From contig OZ023273.1 in the NCBI GenBank assembly GCA_964007475.1, positions 104,902,485 to 104,966,484 on the forward strand: a stretch of DNA of 64,000 nt, written 5' to 3'. This stretch comes from Hybos culiciformis (lineage: Eukaryota > Arthropoda > Insecta > Diptera > Hybotidae). The translations under genes and the position numbers were made by a program. Shown here in pieces: positions 1 through 12,210 of the stretch; position 1 is the first letter of the stretch, and each line of letters begins with the position of its first letter. The notes under the pieces were generated by a model that was not told where the DNA came from, made no database searches, and worked only from the letters and a program-made list of their open reading frames with translations.

Positions 1-2766
1 TGCCGAATATGTTAAAATGAATTACTTTTATTATTTTTAATAACAGTGCAATGATAAAATTTTCGCGTATTTATATATGAAATTTGTCAAATTATTCTCA
101 TCTAAAATAGAAATATGAATATTAATAAAAATATCAACAAATAAGTATTTGCATAAAGATACTTGTATCTGTGAAATTTATTCAGCAATGAATATCTGTA
201 CGACTAAGTCGAAAAATTATGACAATCTTATGCGAAATGAATATGATGTGTCTATATCACTGTCTTAATCTAAAGATTACAAAATTACACAAGCACCCTA
301 ATTGAATTTATTAATTGTTAGTCATAGTGGCAACTTTTTCTCATTTATTTTATTCGAAAGTTTTCAAACAAATCAAAATTTAAAAATAAATAAATTTCCT
401 TCAGAATCATTAAACGATACTAGATCTCTTTAACCCATTTGCAGATATAGTTATGTTTTCAATTAGTTTATATATATAGAACAAAAGTATATTTAATTGA
501 AATCTGCTTATGGCAATGCAAAACAGAAACTAAATTTTATTATTACATTTTTAGTTTATTTTAAGAAGAAATAATATATAGACCATATCGAAAAGTACTA
601 CCATTATTTTGTTTAAAAAAAATATTACTTTCAATAGAATAAAGAAATAAACCGACTTGTTCCACATCTCAATAATAATAATAAGTATACATTTTTGTCT
701 TATTATTAAAATTAGAAAACAAATTTCCAACCATTTTCATCATTTAAACAATATTTATTTAGATTCAAACATTACCTATTCTATGAACTATTTTAATATT
801 CCAATTATTTTTACCTAGATATTTTTTTGTATCTTAAATTATTTTTCATTAAAAGATAAAAAAAAAAAATACTTATTTAATATAATTAAAAAAAAAAATA
901 AACATATTAACCTTTGTATATAAAATATAAATATCTACATATTTCTAGGAATTTTTTTTAGCCTTATCTGTTATGCTCTCATAAAAATCTTTAATAAAAA
1001 TTGACATTTTATCCTTATGAACTTTAATAAACGAGACATTAACTTCTTCGTACGTTTTATATAAATTATTAAGTATATTTCATTTCAAATTAAAAAAAAT
1101 AAAAAAGAAACAAAAAAATTTATTACAACAGAGAAAAAGAAACTTAAAAGGAAATTTGTTCAAAAGTAATTAACGCGATAATTACCATTTTTTGCTATAA
1201 AGGATTTCCAAGAAAAATATATATAATTTTTACCTTTATTAGATTCATTTCACTTCAATTGTATTATGAATTTAACTCCATTTTAATTAAATACAGGAAC
1301 ATGTGTAAAAAAAAAAAATATCAAATTTTCTTTTTGTTATTTTTGTTCAGTTATAGAAAACCTTGAGCAACGACGACGCAATGTACATATTTATACTTAA
1401 TTTAAAATTTTCCAATTAAAGTTAATTGAGATATAAAAGAAAATTAATTTTAGAAAATTATGAAACCATCAATGTTATTATTATATGTTTATTTTAATTT
1501 ATTCGCGCCATAATATATAAATATTCAAGATTTCCTCTACCTTATCTTTTGTAAGCAGACCCAAGTATCTGGAAATTTGTGGATTATTTAATATTTTTCA
1601 ACAAATTAAAAAGGATTTTTTTGAGTGAAGAAGCATAAAAGCCAACTTATTGTAATTTCAAAATTACAAGACTTGTAAAATTTATGATTTTCACATTTCA
1701 GCTAATGATATAAAATAATTATTATTCATTGGAGATACTCTTTGGCTATAGAAATTCAACCGAAATCGGCATCATTTCATATATAAATAAAATTCAACTC
1801 AAACTGATCAAAAAGTAATTTCGATATCAGTTTCGTCTGTTTAAAAAATTAGTAATAATTTGTTTCTCCTTATTTCTTATATTATTCCTAAATATATTCT
1901 AGTTTTTTTCAAATTATCATGTTAGTACAACTTACATGTAAACTAAACTACCAACTTTCAAATACGAAACAAGAATTTTACTCATTACACATTATGTAAT
2001 TCAAATACAAATTTTTAAGTTGTTAAAAAAGGGATATAAAAGGAATTCCAGGTCATGTTTCTAAATGGTTAAATTATGCAATAATTATACCGTTTTAACG
2101 ATGGGACACAGAAGGTGTGCAAACAAATTGCAATTATGGACTTTTTTTTTTTTTTAATTTTATTTCATTATTTAGAGAGCTACGTATATACGAATGTATA
2201 TTATATTATATTATGTTGGTATAGTAAGTATGTATAAGAGTAAGTATATGGCGACACTAGAATAAAAAAACAGTGTCAACGGGCGATAATTAAATTTAAA
2301 ATACTATAATAGACAAGAAATATATATAAAAGAAAAACGGATGGTTATAATGGTTTTTAAAAAAGGTTTTAAATCTTATTTTATAATTAATTTTTACGAA
2401 AACCCATTGAAAAAAAAAAAAGAATTTTTTTTTTATTATTCGTTAAATGATTTTAAAAGAGCACAGAGCTAATGAATTATAATTAATTCAAATTCAATTT
2501 AAATGAAAAATTGTAGAAATAATTATTCATGAATGGAATTTCTTAAAAAAAAAAAAAAAAAAAAACGTTCTAAGAGAAATGAGAGAAGTAAGTTGAATTT
2601 ATAATATTATACTGAAATGCTAGGGTTATTATTGTTTAACTAAAAAACTATATGCACATATATTCTACAATGAGTGAAACAATGTTTTTCTCATGCAAAT
2701 GACAAAAAAAAAAAAAATTAATAAGAATTTTCATTCATAAACCTGGTTATAGTTAACAAACTTCAT
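1..2766. other. AT-rich non-coding stretch
   Basis: A/T homopolymer-rich sequence with no open frame beyond chance, no recognisable RNA gene and no clear long repeat. It is best read as part of the long intron of the minus-strand kinesin gene whose exon lies at 37909-38389. That assignment is inference from the lack of any further motor exon. Confidence 0.5.
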
Positions 2767-2780
2767 ATTAATAAGATATA

Positions 2781-2962
2781 CGGACAATTCGTCGTAAACA
2801 ATTCGTCGTAAAGCAATTCATCGTAAGCAGTTCATCGTAAAGCAATTCATCGTAAGAGCAATTCATCGTAAATCAATTCATCGTAAGAGCAATTCATCGT
2901 AAATCAATTCATCGTAAAGCAATTCATCGTAAAGCAATTCATCGTAAACCAATTCATCGTAA
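2781..2962 (+). repeat. Left tandem-repeat array (TIR arm) of the MULE
   Basis: About twelve direct copies of a 14-16 bp unit, consensus CAATTCATCGTAAAG. Spacer variants are AAG, AAT, AAC and AGAG. The two outermost copies have CGTCG in place of CATCG, as do the outermost copies of the right array. The outer units are therefore orthologous between the arms, so the arms arose as inverted copies rather than by independent amplification. Confidence 0.9.
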
Positions 2963-3120
2963 GCAAACGACTTTTTGAGCCGTGGAGAGCTGATGCGTGG
3001 CGGTGCGCACCGCCACGCATCAGCTCTCCACGGCTCAAAAAGTCGTTTGCTTACGATGAATTGGTTTACGATGAATTGCTTTACGATGAATTGGTTTACG
3101 ATGAATTGATTTACGATGAA
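2893..3120. repeat. 228 bp near-perfect palindrome
   Basis: The centre lies between 3006 and 3007 in GTGCGCAC. The arms of 114 bp match base for base except for one position. Each arm holds a GC-rich unique core of about 45 bp next to the centre (ending AAGCAAACGACTTTTTGAGC on the left), then four to five units of the surrounding tandem repeat. It has no central spacer. It explains why the region is open in reading frames on both strands, so no protein should be called here. Confidence 0.95.
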
Positions 3121-3302
3121 GGCCTTCAACACCCACTGCCAAGTATCAGCTCTCCTCGGATCAAAAATATCTGACGATGGTCTCCGTGATTATTATTTTA
3201 GTGCATTGTTCCAGCGACGGAACTTTAAGTCAGCTTTAGATTGAAGTTATTAATTTACTTTTGAAAATAATTTTATTTCCAATGAAATGGTAGAACGTTC
3301 AT

Positions 3303-3565
3303 TTAAACTTAGATTTACCCAAAACCAATAATCACATGGAAGGGTGGCATCGCGGTTTCACAGAATTAGTGCACGAAAACCATCCTTCTATTTGGAAGTT
3401 TTTTGAAAATCTAAAAATAGAGCAAGGACGAAATGAGCTTATTTACGTACAGTTAATGGCCGAAATAGATAGTGGACAACCAACCAAAAAAAATTTTTAG
3501 ATGCCTGGAAGAGAATCGAGAAAATTGTTGAGCAATACGAAACAATGGACAAAATTGATTTTTGA
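3303..3565 (+). pseudogene. MULE transposase C-terminal remnant
   Basis: The plus-strand frame from 3315 reads KTNNHMEGWHRGFTELVH and continues with HPSIWKFFENL and an EQGRNELIYVQL segment. The TNN-x-x-EGWH-x-x-F ... HPSIWKF pattern is the hallmark of the region just after the DDE domain of animal MULE transposases (the MULE/FLYWCH-associated family). The frame hits a stop at about 3498, in the run AAAAAAAATTTTTAG. The adjacent frame then carries DAWKRIEKIVEQYETMDKID and a stop at 3563-3565, which is the normal continuation, so there is one frameshift at the homopolymer. The catalytic DDE part and any zinc finger are absent. It cannot encode an active enzyme. Confidence 0.8.
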
Positions 3566-3681
3566 AACGGTTGCTCTTAATATAAAGTTTTAACCTTTGT
3601 TTATTTGTTTTTTTTGCTACCTAAGAGTGTAGCAAAATAATGAATTAAAATTGTTTAAGATACCAATATGCGAATTAATTT

Positions 3682-3819
3682 ATTTACGATGAATTGATTT
3701 ACGATGAATTGTTCTTACGATGAATTGATTTACGACGAATTGTTCTTACGATGAATTGTTTTACGATGAATTGCTTACGACGAATTGATTTACGACGAAT
3801 TGCTTACGACGAATTGACC
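3682..3819 (-). repeat. Right tandem-repeat array (TIR arm) of the MULE
   Basis: Nine copies of TTACGATGAATTG, the reverse complement of the left array unit, spaced 14-16 bp. The last three copies, plus one inner copy, have TTACGACGAATTG, mirroring the CGTCG variants at the outer left end. The array ends at GACCGGATCCC, followed by ATTAATAA. Confidence 0.9.
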
Positions 3820-3834
3820 GGATCCCATTAATAA

Positions 3835-6800
3835 ACTATAGACTAACTTTTTTCCTAATTAATTATAATATAGTAATATTTTTTTTCAATTTTTAGATCT
3901 AATTTGTTCTGACAATAAATGAGTTGAGAGGCTTCTTTGATTCAAAATGTGAATTGTACATGTATTAAGGAATATTCTTTTTCGTTTATGAATTCAAATT
4001 GATTAACAGATCATAATATTTAACTGCAAACGTTATATACTTAAAATAAAATTCTGAACATTTTATTCACTAAAAAACCTCTTCAAACTTATAATGATAT
4101 CGATATTTATTGATTTTATTATTGAAAGAAAAACTTTTCAAGTGCAATTTGAAATTTAAGAAAGACGTTTTATAATTCTTCAAACAAAGAAAATTCGAAA
4201 ATTATAAATTTATTATGAAATTAAAATTGTATGAAAAAAAAAAACAAATCGAAACAAAATCAATTAAATGCAAAAAATTTTTTAATAAAAGAAAAAGCCA
4301 ATTTCACATGTCAATGCTTGTGGTTTATATTGCAATTGATTGCAATTACATTTCATAAGCTGAAAATGAATTAAGGGTGGATATTAATATATTTTTTATA
4401 CATAAATGTACAACGTGTATGTTTTATACAAAAAATTATTACACATTTCTATACTATATTCTTTTTATATTGTTAAACATGAATTAATAAAAAAAAATGC
4501 ATAAGAATTATATATCGCGAGAATTACATCTGCTGACATATGTATGAATAGTGTGTACTATATGTACGATATTGCATTTTACGACAATTTTAGAGTTAAT
4601 TTAGTTTTTTTCTTTTTTTTTTATTATAAAAATAATAATAATTCTAAAAATAAAGAACTTAACACTGAATATATGGTTCAAATGTGATTTTCTATTCATG
4701 AAAAAAAAGGGTTAACTATATGCTATCAATTCATTGCAATATTATGCGTTCCACAAAAAAAATATTTATAATGCAATTAAAAGTTGAACAGCTTGGTATA
4801 ACTTTTATAAGTATAAACAGTATGAATAAGTATATACGTAACATATAACGTCATAAATAGAATGGTGTAATCAATTAAAACATTATAGCTTTATTTGAGT
4901 TTTTTTTTGTAGTATATGTATGACATATAAAAGATAAATATCATAATATTTATATTATAAGTTATAGAAAATACAATATATATTTTAATATTATACTCAT
5001 AGCATATGCAATATAGTTATGCATTTGTTTTTTTTTTTTTCATATTATTTTTATCATAAGAAAAACCTATGAATACGATTAGACTTTAAGTGTTTGAATA
5101 AATAAATTATATATGTTTCACAACAATTAGGTCAGGAAGAACAAATGAAAATTCCTATTGATGTGGGTTCAGAAAAATGTATGTATGCATTGCAAATATC
5201 TATATAATGTCATCAAATAAAAAGAGAATGAAAAATTACTTTGTTTTTGAGGACATATACCTATTATTGCCAGCATATAATGTTTATTTTATACTACTAT
5301 GCATTTATTAACTCTGCTTATTCACACATCTTGCAGATAAATATTTAGATTTTATTAAAAGTTTGAATTCAATAAATTATTAATAAATTAAACAGATTAC
5401 TGAATAGAGACTAATTCGGCGGCATTTTGAACATTTAAACTGAAAAAATTGTGAAAAATGAAGCTGTATATTGATCCAGTTTTCCACATTATGATTTCAA
5501 AAAATAGTTTCACATTCAATGTAAATATGTATTTTTTTGTTTCATTACAGTGCATTACACTTGTAAGAAAATTGTTCACAATTTCCTTTTGCTCTATTTT
5601 TTTTTTCTGTTTCCTAGAAAAAAAAAAATGTTTACCCTTCGGTAACTTTAAATATGCATCATACTTAAAAATGTACAAAAAAAAAAAATTGAATTTCTAA
5701 AAATTGTGGTAAAATTTTTATTTTCCTTTTTCCTTATTAATACATTTCAATTAAAAAAAAAAATTCGGAAAAATTCTCATAATATTAATTATATGAATAT
5801 TATTATTATATACAGAAAAGCAAAAAAAAATATTAATTTTAAGAAGAAAACTTCATCAATAATGAAGTCCATTAAAATCAATTCATAGGAAAAAAAAAAA
5901 AAAATTATTATAATATTTTCTCTTAATAAAATCATAATTTACTGAATTACATAACATATATATATATTTATTTTTATTATTACTTTGCGCGCTGCAGAGG
6001 TACTCCTCAAAAACTTTTCATTCTTTGGTGAAATAAATATAGGGCAAAAAAACAAAAAAAAAAATTTTTTTTTTATGCTAGAACAAATTTTTTATACAAA
6101 AAAGAAGGAAAGTAAAAAACATAAAAATGCTATCGAAGAGTGAAGAATAAAAAATAATAATAATAATAATAATAAGTTCAAACTTCTAACAGATGCAAAT
6201 TATTATATCCATTAAATTTATTAGTTATTAAACATAACTTGTCATGTAGAAAAGTTTTCCGACATAAAAATTTAATAGATTTATTTTTTTTTTCTTATAT
6301 ATACTTATTCGCTATGCGAAAAGTTTTTTATGTTAATTTTTTTTTTTTTGCAATTTTATTACATTTTATTTAATTCACATTTGAGAATATTTAATTTTAT
6401 TAAAATTAATTTTTTTAATATAGAACTTTGTATTTCCATATAATAATTTAGTTCTGATATTCGTATATAAGCATAGTGCTATCACTAACTATAGTAGTTA
6501 CACTATTTCTTCAAGATTTAGCTTTAGTTAGCTTTAGGCTGAATATTTGAGTCGAAATAATCTATCTTTAAAAAAAAATATTTAGCATTCAAGTTTTTAG
6601 AGCTTGATATCAAAATAAATTATCAATAAAAAGATATTTCAGAGGGTTAAAGGAATTATTACATGAAAAATAATTTTCTTAAAAAAAAAAATTTTTTTTT
6701 TTGCAATTTTTCTTTAGAAACATTCATTTAGGATAAATTTAATAGCACCTTGGGATATTTAATTATTGAAAGTAAGTTTGAAAGCACGTTAAAAGTTGCA

Positions 6801-8995
6801 AAAGTATTTTCCTTTCTGTTTTCAAGTATACTGAAAATTAATACGATTTTTATGCTTTTTTTAACCTATTTATATGTAGCTAGATTAACTTAATATACCT
6901 ACTGATATGCTACATGTAGCTATAGGTAGACATAAAACATAATAGAAATTTTATTAACGCATTTTCAAACTTTACCATTACTTCAACATTATTGCTCTTG
7001 AGAGTCTACAATATTATATATACATATATTTTTTTTTTCAACGTAAGAGTCATATATCAATATCATTTATTTTATTTTTATGATTTTCAGAATTACACAA
7101 GATAAGTACTATATAATGAATAATGTTTTTTTTTTTTTTCAGAGGTATAAATGATAAATTAATGTAATGAAAATAATTAGACAAATTAATTAAAATTAAA
7201 TTAAATTAAATATATATTCTAAGAATAAGTACATCTGTTCAGGATCGTAATCGTAATTGAACCACGCGACCTCGAATATATTACATATTGTTAGAACAAT
7301 AATTTTATTTTCTTTATTTTTTATATCGATTAAAAATGGTAGCCGGAATATTTGTCTTAAATAATACGTCTATAAATAATTAGTCTAAAATTCGACCAAT
7401 TGAATTGAATATTCACTCAGGATCGTTGTTTTTTTTTGTCTCGGAAACAATCTTTTGGACAAGAGTCTGGTCAAGTGAATTTTGAAAAACTACAAATCAA
7501 TTTGATTTTGTCTAGCCGTTCTCTATAGAATTGCTTTAATTTTTTTGTATTTAAAGACAAAAAGGACGAAAATACTAAAAGTAGTGTGAAATAGTTCTAA
7601 TACCCATTCACTTTCGACATGGAATTCAAACTCATGTTTACTTATGTATCTTTTGTTATAACCGGTTATAACTATGTACCCGCTTAATATTATTATTTTA
7701 TAATATCTTAGAACTATTACAAAATTTATCTTACTTTTATAAAGAAAAAAATATATATTAACAGTTAACGATAATGACCTATTTTAAATCTCTCTGGAAT
7801 ATTAACTTAGATACAAAGTTTGCTTTTTATATTGAAATTAAAAAAAAATGTTTTTATATTATTTCTTATCTTATGATATTTTTAGTTACACTAGGTATTG
7901 CAATTAAGCTAAAGTAAAAATTAAGAAACGTGTTGTATTTTATAATATCTTATCTACTTTTCTATTAATATAAATACAAAGTATATCATACCCACCCACA
8001 TCTTTACAATATTATTAAGAAAATTAAATTACTGCGAATATGTATATTTAAGAAATTTAATGGAATATTATTTTAATATTCTAACTATTAAAAATACACA
8101 TATTTCGATAAAAACTAAATCATATACAAATTAAAATAGAACCTTTGCAAATTAGTAGAATTTATAATTGTTTCTCTTTCTATTAAAAGAAACATTCATA
8201 ATCAAATATTTTTCAATATTTTTGGAAAATTTATTACTTCCATTCTGTTTCAGACGAAACAAGGTTGAGCTAAAAAATATTTTAAACTTCATAAGTGATT
8301 AACTAAATAATACATTTTTTTAATATTTTCATGTAAAACCCCGTGAAATATGTTATAATTTAATATTTAGATATTTAAGACAGATATAAATATACTTTTT
8401 TTCAAGAATTTTAGTTCTAACTTTTTATTTATAGCTGCCACTTTTAAATATGAACTTTCATTTCAAAATTTTAATAAGTTCCTATCGATTTTCCATAACA
8501 TTTATTTGTTTCAGGTTTGGAAAATGTAGAAGAAAAACTATTTTTTTTTCCTATTTTTCACTTAAATTTTATTGTAAAACAAATCTAGTATTTAATATCT
8601 CTAAATATCTGTGTAAATTTAATATATCATATAAAATAAAAAATATACAATGTAATACATTGTTTTTTATTACAATTTTACAATATAAGCATACTTAGTT
8701 ACATACATAGTTATAAGTATATTGTTTAATTCGAAATGTAAAAAATAAAAATATATATATAAAATAAAAAAAAAAATAAAAATTTCAACCAAATGTTACC
8801 ACACCTAATTGGCGACGGAACTAATATTAAATTTTTTGAAACACATTAAAAATTATCATTTTAGAGATAATCCAATGCATTAATAAAAAAATATCTAACT
8901 ATAAAAATATCTACATACAATTGGTCAAGGACATCCATAATGCGTTAATTTTCATATTAAATTTTTGTGCACAATTTGATTTTTACATAAATCAT
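3835..8995. other. AT-rich non-coding stretch
   Basis: No gene found. The overlapping open frames on both strands at 5397-5700 are made of A/T-run codons and show no domain or composition shift. A short (TAA)n microsatellite lies at 6153-6175. Otherwise only homopolymer runs are visible. Confidence 0.5.
6153..6175. repeat. (TAA)n microsatellite
   Basis: About seven uninterrupted trinucleotide units in otherwise featureless AT-rich DNA. Confidence 0.85.
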
Positions 8996-8997
8996 TA

Positions 8998-9020
8998 GGG
9001 TCAAGTGGGGTAATGGTGAA
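8998..9020 (+). repeat. Left terminal inverted repeat of the pogo-like element
   Basis: Starts GGGTCAAGTGGGGTAATG immediately after a TA. It pairs with 10151-10173 with one mismatch. Confidence 0.9.
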
Positions 9021-9249
9021 CGATTTTGCAACTTCACAAAAAAAAAAAGTTTAAAATTTTTTTCTCTAACTTTCCTTGGTCGCAGAAAAAAAACCCGTAC
9101 GTTGCTGGAAAGCTGAAATTCTTCACTACCTTATGCAATTTTAAGAAATCAAATCTGAGATACAGGTCCAGTGCTGTAGCTCATTTCGTAAAAGTCGACG
9201 ATTTTTACATTTACCTCACAAAAATGGGGTAAATGTGAACTGGTATTTA

Positions 9250-9782
9250 CCTACACCAGAAACTCGTCAAAAATTTTTTCCTTTTTCGCCAATCGCACGT
9301 AATCGACGTCGATCATTTTTAAATCCACTTTCATCAGCGTTAAAAATAAAACAGGCATCTTCAACATCTTTTATGTTAATTTTGTTGCAAACACTTTCCA
9401 ATTTGTCGTAAAAATCGTAAATTATTGTTGGTTTGTGTGCAACTTTCCTACATTTTTGAAGATATTCTGGCTTTTTTAATAGATAGTGAAGGATTTCGTG
9501 CAATAAGTGATCTGAACCAATCCAATCCAGCATACCATTAACGAATGGTGTATTTAAATTTTTGGATAAAACAAAACTTTATATAAGACCTAGCAATTCG
9601 TCTCTGTCACATGGATAGCCACTTTTTGCACGAGCTAATAGGCATTCAGCAATTTCTCCTCCACTTTTTTTTTGGCAATGTGTTCTTAACGTAATTTCTG
9701 GGCATTTTTGGTCCACTTGTTTATCTTTAAACATAAAATAAGATTTTTTTTTATTTTCACAATTACCCCTTTTTATGTTCAC
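9250..9782 (-). pseudogene. Truncated pogo/Tigger-like transposase
   Basis: Read on the minus strand, 9782-9579 gives EITLRTHCQKKSGGEIAECL and DRDELLGLI, resembling the CENP-B/Tigger N-terminal helix-turn-helix region. A single in-frame TAA at 9581-9579 follows. The same frame then runs on through FVLSKNLNTPFVNGMLDWIG to CFIFNADESGFKNDRRRLRA. The FNADESGF motif is the first-aspartate motif of the DDE domain in this family (N-x-DE-T/S-G). The frame ends at 9267, just after GEKGKNF. A decayed RVSGVGK-like segment follows the stop, and then the catalytic core is missing. The upstream start is unclear: the Met at 9782 may not be the original. A CENP-B/jerky-type host gene is unlikely, given the TIRs and the internal stop. 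Confidence 0.75.
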
Positions 9783-10150
9783 AATTACCTCTCACATTAA
9801 AAATTAAGGGGTAATTGTGAAAGTTAATTATTTCACTTTGTTTTTATTTTTATTTAAAAATGTATTTCATTTTATTTAAATTAATCCCTTATATTGCCAA
9901 AATAAATAATTTTATTTTACTAATGTCAAATTTTCACTAAAATAAAAAGATTTAAAAAAACTCTTCTCAACTGAAAAACACTTTTTTTTTGGAACTTTTT
10001 TCAAATACTTGCTGTCAAGTAGAAAATGTACAAAACACTACGAAACTTTTTTCACACGTGCAGAAAATATTATAATTTGTATTTACGCTTCAAATTTTTT
10101 TAAATTGTAATTTTTTCCAAGGCTACTTTTACCGTTCACAATTACCCCAA

Positions 10151-10173
10151 TTCACAATTACCCCACTTGACCC
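10151..10173 (-). repeat. Right terminal inverted repeat of the pogo-like element
   Basis: Ends in CCCCACTTGACCC followed by TA. A second tandem copy of the motif TTCACAATTACCCC lies just inside at 10136-10149, so the subterminal region is duplicated at this end. Confidence 0.9.
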
Positions 10174-10175
10174 TA

Positions 10176-12202
10176 TATTGCTAATTTTTATTATATTTTG
10201 AATTCAAAATTATAGATATGGTATGAAAAATATGATAAAATTAATTTTACATGTTTCAATTTATGCCAAAAAAAAAATAATAATAATTATGAATTTTTTC
10301 TCCTTTTTGGAATCATAAATCATATCACACATAAAATGTTTTCAATTTATGAAATGAAAAAAAAAAGTATAATATTTTATATAAAATATATTAAAATTCA
10401 AAGTGTTTTCAAAATTAAAATTGTATTAGATTAGTTAGTTACATGTACATAGATCTTTTTGGCTTTTTTCTTTTAAAGTCCGAAAATTCTTGTTAAATTT
10501 AATATTAGAAATTACTAAACATCTACTTATATTAATTGAAATCAGCATTAAATTTATTTTCCTATATTATTCTATATTTCTTCTTATCTAGGAGTATGTT
10601 CATACATAGTATGGCTGACATTTTCGTATTTAATAAATTTAGTTTGTAGTCGCTTAGTTAAATAATTATTAAGTTTTATTACTTTTAAGTTATGGGATTT
10701 TTGGATTTAATCGTATCCGAAACTTATGGTCAGAATTAAAAAAAACTCTGCTTCTTAGTCCAATGTATAATGATTGATAAAGTTAATAATATTAAGTATG
10801 ATAAAACATACATTTCTTTTGGTCAACTTTGAAACTTTAACTATATTTTTCAGTCCTAACATAATCCCCATAAATATTTTTTTTAATACAATTTTATGAT
10901 AAAATTTCAAAACAAAATTATAAATAAATATAGATACTTAATGTGATGATGAAAAACGAAAATATATAAATTTTCCACTATATTAGATAACATCAATAAA
11001 AAATAATAAAAATCCAGAACAAGAGAATGAGGGAAATTATATGTATATATATATTCGATTCTCTGATATTACATTTTTATTTAATAAAAAAAAAAAGAAG
11101 AAAAATCTATATATAAAAAAATTCATTTTAGTCGTGATAAATTTTATAATATATGCAAAACAAAAATAAAATTGTTACAAAATTTAGAATTTTGTAACAT
11201 GCCACATACATGAAATATTAAGATTTACGACATTTCGATGCAAAAATAATCGAATAAACTTTATATTTTTTCTTTATTTATTTATTTTAATATATTTTTT
11301 TCTTCTTCTTCTTTCTTTTCCTATTTTCTTTGAGACGGTTAACACCATCACAACCACGAAAATAAATAAATGGGACACTTTTCATTGAAAAAAAAAAAAA
11401 AAATTAAAAAAAAAATTCTAAAATAAAAATAAATAAATAAATAAAAAATAAAAATGAAAATTCTGTAAGGAATTACGGTGTGGAAATCTGAAAATTTGTA
11501 GAAATACATATTACATTTTTTTTTTTTTATAGTTTTCAATTTAAGTTTAAAATAAATTTTGCTTCTTATTTTGCATAAATATGTATATATTCTTATGCTA
11601 CACATATCTATATATACATAAATTTGAATACAAAGTAATTTTAAAGCTTATATGTGGAATATTTTATAAGAATTTTCTTTTTATTTTATTTTTTTTTTCT
11701 TAATTTATTAGGTCACTAACATGAATGTTGAATCATGTTATGGAAAATAATATTTCTTATATAAGGTACATGGTTATAAGAATAGAAAACTACATATAAC
11801 ACCGATATATAGTATGATAAGATCAAATAAATTACATATATAAAAAAAAATAATTATTTCTTAAACATCATATGGCTTATTTTAATTAAAAAATAATTAA
11901 TTTTTAAACGATAAAGTTTGAAAAGTTTTACATACTTATATATGTATATAAATTTTTTAATATCGTATTTTATAAATAAATTTCTGAAACTGTTTAAATT
12001 TTATTAAATGCAATAAATTATTATTTAAATAGCAGTAATTATTAGTTAATTTACAAATATTATGTCAAGAAGAGGTAAACTACAAAAAAAAATAATTGAA
12101 GTTGTTGTACATAAATAATCTTAAAACAACTTATTTCTAATTTATATGTTCTTTATGAACAAGTTCAAGCTTAAACCTTGTTGCAACGATAATTAAATGT
12201 AT
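10176..12202. other. AT-rich non-coding stretch
   Basis: No gene, RNA or clear repeat is visible apart from homopolymers and a TTCTTC-rich stretch near 11300-11320. The 85-codon minus-strand frame at 11348-11605 is a translation of A/T runs and was not called. Confidence 0.5.
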
Positions 12203-12210
12203 ATGATGTA

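Larger units (their letters stand above)
2775..3826 (+). mobile_element. Degenerate MULE (Mutator-like) transposon with tandem-repeat TIRs
   Basis: A 1052 bp element. The left end carries direct copies of a CAATTCATCGTAAAG-type unit (2781-2962) and the right end carries the same unit in reverse complement (3682-3819), so the terminal inverted repeats are themselves tandem arrays. The outermost bases also match imperfectly: GATATACGGACAATTCG at the left and, reverse-complemented, GGGATCCGGTCAATTCG at the right. Both ends are abutted by ATTAATAA (2767-2774 and 3827-3834), a candidate 8 bp target duplication, although this word is cheap in AT-rich DNA. A MULE transposase remnant lies at 3303-3565 on the plus strand. 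A second, nested palindrome (2893-3120) interrupts the left arm. The element is non-autonomous and decayed. The family call rests on the protein remnant; the exact boundaries are inferred. Confidence 0.75.
8998..10173 (-). mobile_element. Pogo/Tigger-like DNA transposon, internally deleted
   Basis: A 1176 bp element with terminal inverted repeats starting GGGTCAAGTGGGGTAAT. The arms are about 23 bp with one mismatch. TA dinucleotides flank both ends (8996-8997 and 10174-10175), the target duplication expected for the Tc1/mariner/pogo superfamily. A minus-strand transposase relic (9250-9782) carries a CENP-B-type helix-turn-helix segment and the first catalytic aspartate of the DDE domain. Further copies of the terminal motif GGGGTAATTGTGAA sit inside: around 9225, 9760, 9780, 9809 and 10136. 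The rest of the catalytic domain is missing, so the copy is non-autonomous. Confidence 0.85.

Noticed and set aside
2878..3132. 84-codon open frame on the minus strand
   Set aside because: It is the translation of the palindrome and tandem repeat (FIVNQ repeats); open on both strands by symmetry.
5397..5700. Overlapping 93- and 80-codon frames on opposite strands
   Set aside because: Both are built from A/T runs, have no domain, no splice context and no shift in base composition.
9026..9232. 68-codon plus-strand frame
   Set aside because: It lies inside the pogo-like element, antisense to the decayed transposase region, with poly-Lys from an A run.
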